Source of the DNA: Streptomyces sp. NBC_01288
GTDB taxonomy: Bacteria > Actinomycetota > Actinomycetes > Streptomycetales > Streptomycetaceae
Assembly (NCBI RefSeq): GCF_035982055.1
Contig: NZ_CP108427.1
Location: forward strand, 10,353,001-10,417,000
DNA length: 64,000 nucleotides
Reading direction: 5' to 3'
Shown here: piece after piece, positions 25,941 through 32,639 of the stretch
How the letters are laid out: each line of letters opens with the position of its first letter
Numbering within the stretch: the stretch's first letter is position 1
The notes under the pieces: model-generated
Databases searched by the model: none
What the model saw: the letters and a program-made list of their open reading frames with translations, nothing else
What the model was told of the DNA's origin: nothing
Program-made: the position numbers and the translations under genes

Positions 25941-27595
25941 GCCTGGTTCTCCTTCTCGACGATCCGACGCAGCAGGAAGTGCTGAAGCTTTCCGCTGGTG
26001 TTGCGGGGCAGCGCGTCACAGAAGCGCACCGCGCGGGGGTACTTGTACGGCGCCAGCTGCGCCTTGACGTGGTTCTGGATGTCCTTGACCTTGGCGTCGT
26101 CGCCGACGACTCCCTCGGCCAGGACGACGAACGCGCAGACCACGGAGCCGCGTTCGGGATCGGGCTTGGCGACCACGGCCGATTCGACGACGTCCGGGTG
26201 GGTGTTGATCGCGGACTCGACCTCGGGACCGCCGATGTTGTAGCCGGAGGACACGATCATGTTGTCCGTGCGGGTTCGGTAGTAGAAGTAGCCGTCCTCG
26301 TCGCGCACGAAGGTGTCGCCGGTGACGTTCCAGCCGTTCACCACGTAGTTCGCCTGGCGTTGGTCGTCGAGGTAGCGGCAGCCGACCGGACCGATCACGG
26401 CCAGCCGCCCCTCGACACCGGGTCCGACCTCCTCGCCGTCCAGGTCGAGGACCGTGGCGCGGTAGCCGGGGACCGGCCGTCCCGTCGAACCGGGACGGAT
26501 GTCGTCACCGGCGGCCGAGATGAAGATGTGGATCATCTCGGTGGCGCCGATGCCGTCGATGACCTTGATCCCGGTCTCCGTGTGGAGTTGCTCCCACACT
26601 TCCTCCGGTATGTGCTCCCCGGCGCTGACCGCACTGCGCAGACCGTGCAGCCGGTCCGCCTTGCCGGCCTTGAGGATCTGCCGGTACGCGGTGGGCGCGG
26701 TCGCGAGTACGGTGACGCCCGCCTCGGCGACGAGTTCGGCGAGCGGTTCCGGTGCGACGGCCTCCGTGAGCAGCGCGCACGCACCGGCCCGCAGGGCGCA
26801 GACGACCAGGATGCCGAGGCCGAAGGTGAAGGCGAGCGGGGCGGTGCACGACACGAGATCGTCCGGCTTCAGGCGGAGTGTGTGGCGGCCGAAGGTGTTG
26901 TCGATGGACAGGATGTCGCGGTGGAAGTGGGTGGTGATCTTCGGTACGCCGGTACTGCCCGAGGTGGGTCCGAAGAGGGCGACGTCGTCGGCGGCGGTGT
27001 CGACCGCGGTGAACTCCGCCGGTTTCGCCGCCACTTGGCGCGTCAGGTCGTCGGGCGCGTCGCCGCCGTAGGCCACGATCGTGAGGTCCGGCAGGACGGT
27101 GTCGCGTACGGTCTCGACGTCGGCCGTGAAGCGGTGGTCGACCAGGGCGACGGTCGGGCGGGTCTTCTCGACGACCGGGGTGAGTTCGCGGGCGCGCAGG
27201 GCCGCCATGGTGGTGACGACGATGCCGCCGGCCTTGAGGGTGCCGAGCCAACAGGCCACGGTCCAGGGGTTGTTGGGGGAGCGCAGGAGTACGCGGTTGC
27301 CGGGGACCAGGCCGAGGTCGTCGGTGAGGACGTGGGCGATCTGGTTGGCGCGGCGCAGGAGTTCGCCGTAGGTCCACACCTCGCCCTCCGGGGTGCGCAG
27401 GGCCGGGCGGTCGGGGCCGAAGCGGGCGGTGGGGACGTCGATCAGCTCGGCGCCGGCGTTGAGGCGCTGGGGGTACTGGAGTTCGTCGGTGGTGAACTCA
27501 AGGACCGGCCACTGGGCGCGTGGTGGGAGGTGGTCGCGGGCGAATGTGTCCGGATAGGCGGAGGGCGAGAGGCCCAACTGGTCCAACTGGTCCAT
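25937..27595 (-). CDS. Aryl-CoA ligase (2-aminobenzoate/benzoate-CoA ligase type)
   Basis: A 552-residue AMP-forming acyl-CoA ligase of the benzoate-CoA ligase group. The phosphate loop is 'LFGPTSGSTGVPK', the A5 region is 'VIDGIGATEMIHIFIS', the hinge region is 'YFYYRTRTDNMIVSSGYNIG', and the catalytic Lys is in 'RNTSGKLQHF' near the C-terminus. It would activate an aromatic acid with ATP and CoA as the first step of the pathway. Its stop overlaps the monooxygenase start by ATGA. Given the enzyme downstream, 2-aminobenzoate (anthranilate) or 2-hydroxybenzoate (salicylate) are the best candidate substrates. Confidence 0.88.
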   Translation of the reverse strand: MDQLDQLGLSPSAYPDTFARDHLPPRAQWPVLEFTTDELQYPQRLNAGAELIDVPTARFGPDRPALRTPEGEVWTYGELLRRANQIAHVLTDDLGLVPGNRVLLRSPNNPWTVACWLGTLKAGGIVVTTMAALRARELTPVVEKTRPTVALVDHRFTADVETVRDTVLPDLTIVAYGGDAPDDLTRQVAAKPAEFTAVDTAADDVALFGPTSGSTGVPKITTHFHRDILSIDNTFGRHTLRLKPDDLVSCTAPLAFTFGLGILVVCALRAGACALLTEAVAPEPLAELVAEAGVTVLATAPTAYRQILKAGKADRLHGLRSAVSAGEHIPEEVWEQLHTETGIKVIDGIGATEMIHIFISAAGDDIRPGSTGRPVPGYRATVLDLDGEEVGPGVEGRLAVIGPVGCRYLDDQRQANYVVNGWNVTGDTFVRDEDGYFYYRTRTDNMIVSSGYNIGGPEVESAINTHPDVVESAVVAKPDPERGSVVCAFVVLAEGVVGDDAKVKDIQNHVKAQLAPYKYPRAVRFCDALPRNTSGKLQHFLLRRIVEKENQA

Positions 27596-27656
27596 CGGGA
27601 GGGTCCTTTCCGCAGGCCGGGGGCGGGCCGTGCAGGGATCAGGAGCTGCGTGGGAA

Positions 27657-28649
27657 TCAAGAGCTGCGGATCAGGCCTTCCTGGACGACAGTGGCCAGGT
27701 GGGTACCGGTAGGGGTGAAGAAGCGGCCGACGGCGAGGCCGCGACCGGCGTCGGCGGCGACGGCTTCCTGGGCGTAGAGGAGCCAGCCGTCCATGGGGGC
27801 GGGCCGGTGGAACCACATCGCGTGGTCGAGGCTCGCGGTGATGAGTCCGGGCAGCGCCCACGGCAAGTCCAGTACGCGCAGGACGGGTTCGAGGATCGTG
27901 TAGTCGCAGACGTAGGCGAGCGCGGCGAGGTCGCGCTGCTCGTCGGTGAGACCGTCGACGGGGCGCAGGGTGTCGAACGGCTTTACCCACACGGCCTGTT
28001 GGGGCACGCGCTCGCCCTCGACCGTGAGGTAGACGGGTCCGGGCACGTGCCGCATGTCGAAGCTGCGTCCGCCGCTCCAGTACTCCTCGGAGGTGTCGGT
28101 CATCGTGCCCCGGGGCGCGGTGGTGTCGCTCAAGTACGCGGCGGAGCTGGGTAGTTCGGTGGGATCCGGTACGCCGACAGGGGGCTCGGCGGCGTAGGTC
28201 GCGCCGGGCTCGCCCGCGGCGAAGTTGGCGAGGCAGGTGTAGACGGGCTTGCCGTTCTGGAAGCCGCGGACCTGGCGGGTGGCGTAGCCGCGGCCGTCGC
28301 GCAGCAGCTCCACCTCGTAGCGGACCTCGGCGCCGATGTCGACCGGCCGCAGGAAGTAGGAGTGCATCGAGTGCAGCGTCTTGCCCTCGACCGAGCGCAT
28401 CGCGGCGGCCGTGGCCTGGGCGACCATGTCACCGCCGTAGGCCTTCGGCCAGGGGCAGGGCTGGGTGGTCGCGGTGAAGGCGAGGTCGAAGTGCTCGGGC
28501 TCGGTGGGGGTGAGCGCGATCGCCTCGGTGAAGATCGCCGAGGTCGGGGCGGGGCGGGCGTCCGCGCGGAGGTCTGTGCCGGTTGTTCCGGAGCCGGAGC
28601 CGGAGCTGGTGGCTTGGGAGTCGGAGCTGGTGCTCTGGATGTCGTTCAC
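27657..28649 (-). CDS. Acyl-CoA thioesterase II (TesB family)
   Basis: A 330-residue double hot-dog thioesterase. The first fold is marked by 'CPWPKAYGGDMVAQ' and 'SMHSYFLRPVDIG', and the second by 'LRVLDLPWALPGLITASLDH', 'AMWFHRP' and 'RGLAVGRFFTPTG', including the family's catalytic Asp in SLDHAMW. The N-terminal 25 residues are a Ser/Gly/Thr-rich low-complexity stretch encoded by short direct repeats and probably disordered. It starts at a GTG overlapping the cupin stop by GTGA. It would hydrolyse CoA esters formed in the pathway. Confidence 0.86.
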   Translation of the reverse strand: MNDIQSTSSDSQATSSGSGSGTTGTDLRADARPAPTSAIFTEAIALTPTEPEHFDLAFTATTQPCPWPKAYGGDMVAQATAAAMRSVEGKTLHSMHSYFLRPVDIGAEVRYEVELLRDGRGYATRQVRGFQNGKPVYTCLANFAAGEPGATYAAEPPVGVPDPTELPSSAAYLSDTTAPRGTMTDTSEEYWSGGRSFDMRHVPGPVYLTVEGERVPQQAVWVKPFDTLRPVDGLTDEQRDLAALAYVCDYTILEPVLRVLDLPWALPGLITASLDHAMWFHRPAPMDGWLLYAQEAVAADAGRGLAVGRFFTPTGTHLATVVQEGLIRSS

Positions 28650-29131
28650 GGCCGGTCCAGCCAGTCGCGGAGGTCGGCGTCGGCCACCTCGTCGAGGTTG
28701 ACCACGATGTTCTCCGGGGTACGGGTCGTCATCCAGGTGAGTGGGTTGTTGCGGTCGAGGTTGCACTCGACGTGCGGCATGAACGGTGGGACGAAGACCC
28801 AGTCGCCCTCCGAGAGGTCGAGGTAGTCCTCGAACCGCTCGCCGAAATAGATCCGGGCCCGCCCCGAGAGGACGTAGCCGCCGGTCTCGGCCTCGCCGTG
28901 GTGGTGGGGGACGGATCGGTAACCCGACTCGTTGCTCACCTTTCCGAACCACAGTTTGGTGGCCGGCGTGTGTTGCACGGAGACACCGGAGATCCGGGTC
29001 GCCCCGGCGGACTGGCCGGTGGCGCCGACCTCCAGACCACCGCGCGTCACGACCGGCACGACCAGGCCGGACTCGTTGGCGTACAACGAGTTGTCGCCCT
29101 CTAGGACGTACTTGGAGACATCGGGTTCCAT
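28646..29131 (-). CDS. Cupin-domain protein
   Basis: A 161-residue single-domain cupin. Motif 1 reads 'SVPHHHGEAETGGYVLSG' (His, His, His, Glu) and motif 2 'GDWVFVPPFMPHVECN', so the usual metal ligands (two or three His and a Glu) are all present. Metal-dependent dioxygenase, isomerase or decarboxylase chemistry is possible, and some small cupins in aromatic operons cleave rings. It is too short to be a standard gentisate dioxygenase, which has two cupin domains. It starts 2 nt after the FAH gene stop, with AGGAG inside that gene's end. Confidence 0.83.
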   Translation of the reverse strand: MEPDVSKYVLEGDNSLYANESGLVVPVVTRGGLEVGATGQSAGATRISGVSVQHTPATKLWFGKVSNESGYRSVPHHHGEAETGGYVLSGRARIYFGERFEDYLDLSEGDWVFVPPFMPHVECNLDRNNPLTWMTTRTPENIVVNLDEVADADLRDWLDRP

Positions 29132-29133
29132 GA

Positions 29134-30018
29134 TCAGCTCCTGGAGTCGGTGAGGCGGGAGTCGGTGAGGGGAAGGTCGGCGAGAGGGGAGTCGATGAGG
29201 GGGGAGTCGGTGAGGCGGAAGCGGTTGCGGAGGGTGCCGATACCGGGGATCTCGGTCTCGACGAGGTCGCCGTCGGCGAGGTGGACCGGCGGGTTCATGC
29301 CCGAGCCGACGCCACCGGGGGTGCCGGTGAGCACGATGTCGCCGGGGCGCAGGACCGTGAAGCTGGAGATGTAGGCGAGCAGATCGGCGGCGTCGAACAC
29401 CAGGGTCCTCGTGTTTCCGCGCTGGCGCTCGACGCCGTTGACCCGGCAGATCACCTCGACGCCCGCGATCGGGTCGAGCTCGTCGGGCGTGACGACCACC
29501 GGTCCGAGCGGGGTGGTGCGGTCCCACGCCTTGCCCTGGAACCACTGGAGCGTGCGCTTCTGCCAGTCCCGCACGCTGATGTCGTTGGCGACCGTGTAGC
29601 CGGCGATCGCGCGTCCGGCGGTGTCCCGGTCCGCGCGGTTGAGCTCCGCTCCCACGACGACGGCGAGCTCCGCCTCCCAGTCCACGTCCAGGCCGGGTGG
29701 GAGGACCAGGTCGTCCTCGGGGCCGATCAGTGTGTCGGCGTACTTGGCGAAGAGCGTGGGATGGGCGGGCAGCTCGCGGCCCATCTCGGTGATGTGGTCG
29801 GCGTAGTTCAGGCCGCAGCAGACGACCTTGCGGGGGGACGGCAGCGGCAACAGGGGGGTGGCGCCGGGCAGTTCGGCCCCGGCGAGGCCGGCGATGCGGT
29901 CGGGTTCGGTGGTCGTCAGCAGTACGGAGAGATCGTCGGCCGGCAGCGCCCGCCAGCGGTCGCCGTCGAGCACGGCTGCCGTGGTGCGGCCTCCGTGGGC
30001 CACGGTGGCGAGCTTCAT
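29134..30018 (-). CDS. Fumarylacetoacetate hydrolase family protein
   Basis: A 294-residue FAH-family enzyme. 'VVCCGLNYADHITEMG' contains the conserved N-Y-x-x-H, 'DVDWEAELAVVVG' and 'ANDISVRDWQKRTLQW' supply the metal-binding Glu/Asp residues, and 'LTGTPGGVGSGMNPP' is the product-binding loop. Members cleave or hydrate acylpyruvates and 2-oxo-pent-4-enoates late in aromatic degradation. It is the first gene of the minus-strand aromatic operon. The last 25 residues (five L-x-D-x-x repeats) lie beyond the normal end of the family and are encoded by a 15-bp tandem repeat, so they are likely a recent slippage product. Confidence 0.88.
   Translation of the reverse strand: MKLATVAHGGRTTAAVLDGDRWRALPADDLSVLLTTTEPDRIAGLAGAELPGATPLLPLPSPRKVVCCGLNYADHITEMGRELPAHPTLFAKYADTLIGPEDDLVLPPGLDVDWEAELAVVVGAELNRADRDTAGRAIAGYTVANDISVRDWQKRTLQWFQGKAWDRTTPLGPVVVTPDELDPIAGVEVICRVNGVERQRGNTRTLVFDAADLLAYISSFTVLRPGDIVLTGTPGGVGSGMNPPVHLADGDLVETEIPGIGTLRNRFRLTDSPLIDSPLADLPLTDSRLTDSRS
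29140..29214 (-). repeat. 15-bp tandem repeat, five units, in the 3' end of the FAH gene
   Basis: Five in-frame units; three of the five begin with CTCACCGACTCC read on the minus strand. They encode LTDSP, LIDSP, LADLP, LTDSR and LTDSR just before the stop. The length is a multiple of three, so copy-number change would not shift the frame. Confidence 0.85.
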
Positions 30019-30096
30019 GGGCGTACTCCCTCGGGGTGGTGGCGGTGGCCGGAGCGACCGGGATGCCCGGACTGGCCGGGCTGCGTTATAGCGAGA

Positions 30097-30115
30097 TTTT
30101 CACGACCGTCGAAAA
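30097..30115. promoter_or_regulatory. Inverted repeat in the divergent FAH-RidA promoter region
   Basis: TTTTC / GAAAA arms around a 9-bp centre, in an A+T-rich patch between the divergent aromatic operon and ridA. It is a plausible promoter or regulator (PaaX) site and is short. Confidence 0.4.
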
Positions 30116-30149
30116 CAGTCAATAGATGAGTTAGGCTGCGTGTGTCAGC

Positions 30150-30221
30150 CCGTCCGGTCCATCCGGCTCGTCCGGCTCATCCGGTCGGTGCGGCTCGTCC
30201 GGTCCGTCCGATCCATCCGAG
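30150..30221 (+). repeat. 9-bp tandem repeat, eight degenerate units, upstream of ridA
   Basis: Eight units based on YCRTCCGGY, ending at the GAGGAG ribosome site of ridA. It is in frame with ridA and open, but no start codon precedes it, so it is treated as 5' untranslated sequence. Confidence 0.8.
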
Positions 30222-30233
30222 GAGCAACCAGCA

Positions 30234-30650
30234 ATGACTCCGATCCCGGTGAACCCGCCCTCGCTCCCCACCCCGAGCGGCTACTCGCACGGCACGCTCA
30301 GCGGCAACACGCTGTATCTGGGCGGACAGACGGCCCTGGACGCGGACATGCGGATCGTCCCCGGCGGCATCGTCGAGCAGTTCCGGCAGGCGTTCGGCAA
30401 TGTGCTCACCACGCTGCGGGCGGCGGGCGGTGTCCCTGAGGACCTCGTGAGCCTGACGATCTACCTCACCGACATCCCCGACTACCAGGCGCACGGCAAG
30501 GAGATCGGGAAGGTCTGGCGCGAGCTTGCGGGGCCGGTCTATCCGGCGATGGCGGGGATCGGCACGACCGCGCTCTGGCAGGCGGAGGCGATGATCGAGA
30601 TTCTTGGGGTTGCGGTGATTCCGGAGGAGCGGGTGGTTCGGGGGGAGTAG
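30234..30650 (+). CDS. RidA/YjgF/YER057c/UK114-family protein (enamine/imine deaminase)
   Basis: A 138-residue RidA-family trimer-forming protein. Family marks are 'GNTLYLGGQTALD', 'GIVEQFRQAFGNVLTTLRAAG', 'LVSLTIYLTDI' and 'PAMAGIGTTALWQAEAMIEI'. The Arg that binds carboxylates in the RidA subgroup (normally 'R-x-x-x-V' in 'PARSCVEV') is replaced here by 'AMAGIGTTAL', so this is not the core RidA subgroup. It belongs to the Rid2-Rid7-like set often found in catabolic clusters. It is divergent from the aromatic operon across about 215 bp. A role in hydrolysing an enamine formed during 2-aminoaryl-CoA breakdown is attractive. The ATG has GAGGAG upstream. Confidence 0.85.
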   Translation: MTPIPVNPPSLPTPSGYSHGTLSGNTLYLGGQTALDADMRIVPGGIVEQFRQAFGNVLTTLRAAGGVPEDLVSLTIYLTDIPDYQAHGKEIGKVWRELAGPVYPAMAGIGTTALWQAEAMIEILGVAVIPEERVVRGE

Positions 30651-30700
30651 TGGGGGTGCGTGGGGTGTGACGGGGTGCTGTGGGGGCGCGGGGGTGCTCC

Positions 30701-31190
30701 CGTGATCGGCTCGGGCCGCCGGGGTGGGGGCGGGCTCGGTCCGGTCGAGGGTGATGTGGCGCGGGTTGCTTGTGCGGCTGGGCGGGGCGGCGCAGGGCCT
30801 CGGTGATCGCCGGGTGTGGTGCCGAGGGTGGTGGTGAGGGTGGTCGGGGACGTTGTCGAACGTCGGTGATTGCCTCCGGCTGTCCGGGTGTGGTGCCGAG
30901 GGTGGGTGTGGTCGGCCGGGGGAGTCGTGGCCCGGGTGGCGTGTGCGGGCGGCTGGTTGGGGAGGCTGTCGAGCGTTGGTGATTGCCTCGGGCTGTCAGG
31001 GCGCGGTGGCGAGGGTGGGCACGGTCGGGCCGGAGGTGTTGTGGCCTGGGCTGCGCGTACGGCCGATTGGGGCGATCGGGAACTTGGGTGATCCTCTCCG
31101 GCTCCCGCGGCGTGGTGGCGGGGGGCGGGCTCGAACGGGCCGAGGGTGTCGTCGCACCACTGATCTGCGTGTCCGGCTGAGGGACTGCAT
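30701..31190. repeat. Degenerate tandem repeats of about 110 bp (five units)
   Basis: Units begin near 30701, 30802, 30865, 30978 and 31087, each opening with GTGAT followed by a GGCTG-rich stretch. Two adjacent units share GGGTGTGGTGCCGAGGGTGG exactly. The second unit has lost about 50 bp. The region is G-rich on the plus strand and has no credible gene in any frame. Confidence 0.65.
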
Positions 31191-31216
31191 GCTCGGCGCG
31201 GACCGGGCGTCGCCGG

Positions 31217-31630
31217 GGACATCGTGCGGCGGTACGGCCTGCTCCCCGGCCTGACGTTCCCGTGTGGTTCGCGCTGGCGGTGACGGGTGCTTTTTCTTCC
31301 GGGCGTGCCGGGCGCAGCCGAGGGCATCGGGGGGCGGTGGTGCGGCCTGCTCCCGGGACCGACGTTTCCGCACGGTTCGCGCCGATGCCGGTGGGCGCTT
31401 CTTCCGTCCAAGGCCTGACGAACCGGTGTGGTTCACATCGATGCCGTCGGATGCTTCTTCCGTCCGTTCCGGGCGCCGCCGGGGGGCATCGTGCGGTGGT
31501 ACGGCCTGTTCCCCGGCCCGAGTTTTCCGCACGGTTCACGCTGATGCTGGCGGGCGCTTCTTCCGTCCGAGGTCTGTCGACCCCGTGTGGTTCGCATCGA
31601 TAGTGGCGGGCGCTTCTCCTGGTGAGCCTC
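31217..31630. repeat. Second degenerate tandem repeat family (about 105-160 bp, three units)
   Basis: Units start near 31217, 31322 and 31485. Shared pieces include GGGCGCTTCTTCCGTCC and TTTCCGCACGGTTC, and a sub-unit around TGTGGTTC-CATCGAT recurs. Read on the minus strand it gives a repeated peptide in one frame, but third-position G+C is too low for a Streptomyces gene. Confidence 0.6.
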
Positions 31631-31755
31631 TCGGCCACCGATCGCACGCCGATCCGCGTCACTCCGGATGTCACCGACCACGGCACGGTCGTCGGCCGTG
31701 GCGGCGACCGTCCAGAACTGCTCGGCGGGAACTCGGCGCGGTACCAGGAGAGTCC

Positions 31756-31971
31756 GGTCGTCGGCGGAGGAGTCGCCCCGTGCGTGAGAGGACACACCGG
31801 CCGGCCGATCGACACCGGTTCGACGCCGATACCTGAGAGTAACTCCGTAAACACTTTGTCCGACGGCGCGCACATCCGTAACTCCGCGCCGAGTTCCCGT
31901 AATCGGACCGTGAGTACAGCCACCGGTTCGACGTCTCCGCGTGACCCGCGCGTCGGCAACAACACGCGTAA
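31756..31971 (-). pseudogene. Remnant 5' end of a GT1-family glycosyltransferase gene
   Basis: About 72 codons on the minus strand encode a clear N-terminus of the antibiotic/macrolide glycosyltransferase (GT1) type: 'LRVLLPTRGSRGDVEPVAVL' then 'VRLRELGAELRMCAP' and 'GRPVCPLTHGA'. In intact enzymes (about 390-420 residues) this is the first sixth of the acceptor-binding domain. Homology stops abruptly after it and the frame runs into tandem repeats. The stretch holds four TTA leucine codons and A/T-rich third positions, unlike every gene around it. It is best read as the decayed stump of an acquired sugar-transfer gene. The initial codon (TTG at 31971 or GTG at 31965) is uncertain. Confidence 0.72.
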
Positions 31972-32218
31972 TTCGCGACTCCAGTTCGCGCGGGTTCCGG
32001 TTCCGGTCGGCGCGCGGCCATTCTGACATCTCTGCCGATCCGTGTGGCTCCCAAACCTTTAATCCAGTTCGGCTGCGGAAATAGGAGACCTTCTTTACCT
32101 GGGCTGTCAATCTGCCTCGCCACAAGGGAAGTTGTGTGCCGGTGTGCAGACTTTCTGCCCGTATGTGTGTTTCGCGGGATTCTTTATCGGGGGTGTCGGA
32201 TCCGTGACGCTCCGGGAA

Positions 32219-32235
32219 ATGTCAAGTGTTGACAT
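32219..32235. promoter_or_regulatory. 17-bp palindrome ATGTCAA-GTG-TTGACAT upstream of the detoxin-like cluster
   Basis: Perfect 7-bp arms with a 3-bp spacer, 405 nt upstream of the first NRPS start, in an A+T-rich stretch. It is a strong candidate operator, or it may overlap a promoter (TTGACA is a -35-like hexamer). Confidence 0.6.
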
Positions 32236-32279
32236 GCTCCGAGCGTCTGATCGATGATTACGACCGCGTCACGGAGTTC

Positions 32280-32309
32280 CGGAAGGAAACGGAAGCGAAC
32301 GGAAGGGAA
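32280..32309 (+). promoter_or_regulatory. Three 10-bp direct repeats (CGGAAGSRAA type)
   Basis: CGGAAGGAAA, CGGAAGCGAA and CGGAAGGGAA lie head to tail, 331-360 nt upstream of the NRPS start. Iterated direct repeats spaced by about one helical turn are typical of activator sites such as those of SARP proteins. The regulator is not in the window. Confidence 0.5.
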
Positions 32310-32639
32310 TCCGGGCACGCAGGAAAGCGTGTGGTCAAGTAATCGGCCAGTAATTTCGGGAATCGAATTATCGAATCGCCGGGCCGCTTCAGGCCTCTTC
32401 GCCCCGTGGACCCGCCCGCCCCCTCAACGACCTGACGAGTGCCCCGTCTCCCGGTGAGCGTTCCGCGGTGACGGCGCCCCGCGCATCCCGGCCGTCGGCC
32501 CCGCGCCCCGCCCCCACCTCGACGCCCGCTTGACGGCGGGCACGCCTCCTCAGGACCGACGGCAGTCCGGTGACCCCGGCCGGCCCGTCGCGCCCGATGA
32601 CACCCCGCCCCACACCGATGGGAAGGCCAGGTACCGCCG

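Noticed and set aside
30701..31630. A CRISPR array in the tandem-repeat region
   Set aside because: The units are long, degenerate and directly adjoining, with no short identical repeats separated by unique spacers and no cas gene nearby.
30466..31965. A 499-codon open frame on the minus strand across ridA and the gap
   Set aside because: It is antisense to ridA, its third positions are not G/C-rich enough for a Streptomyces gene, and it is made of a glycosyltransferase stump plus tandem repeats. Only the stump is annotated, as a pseudogene.
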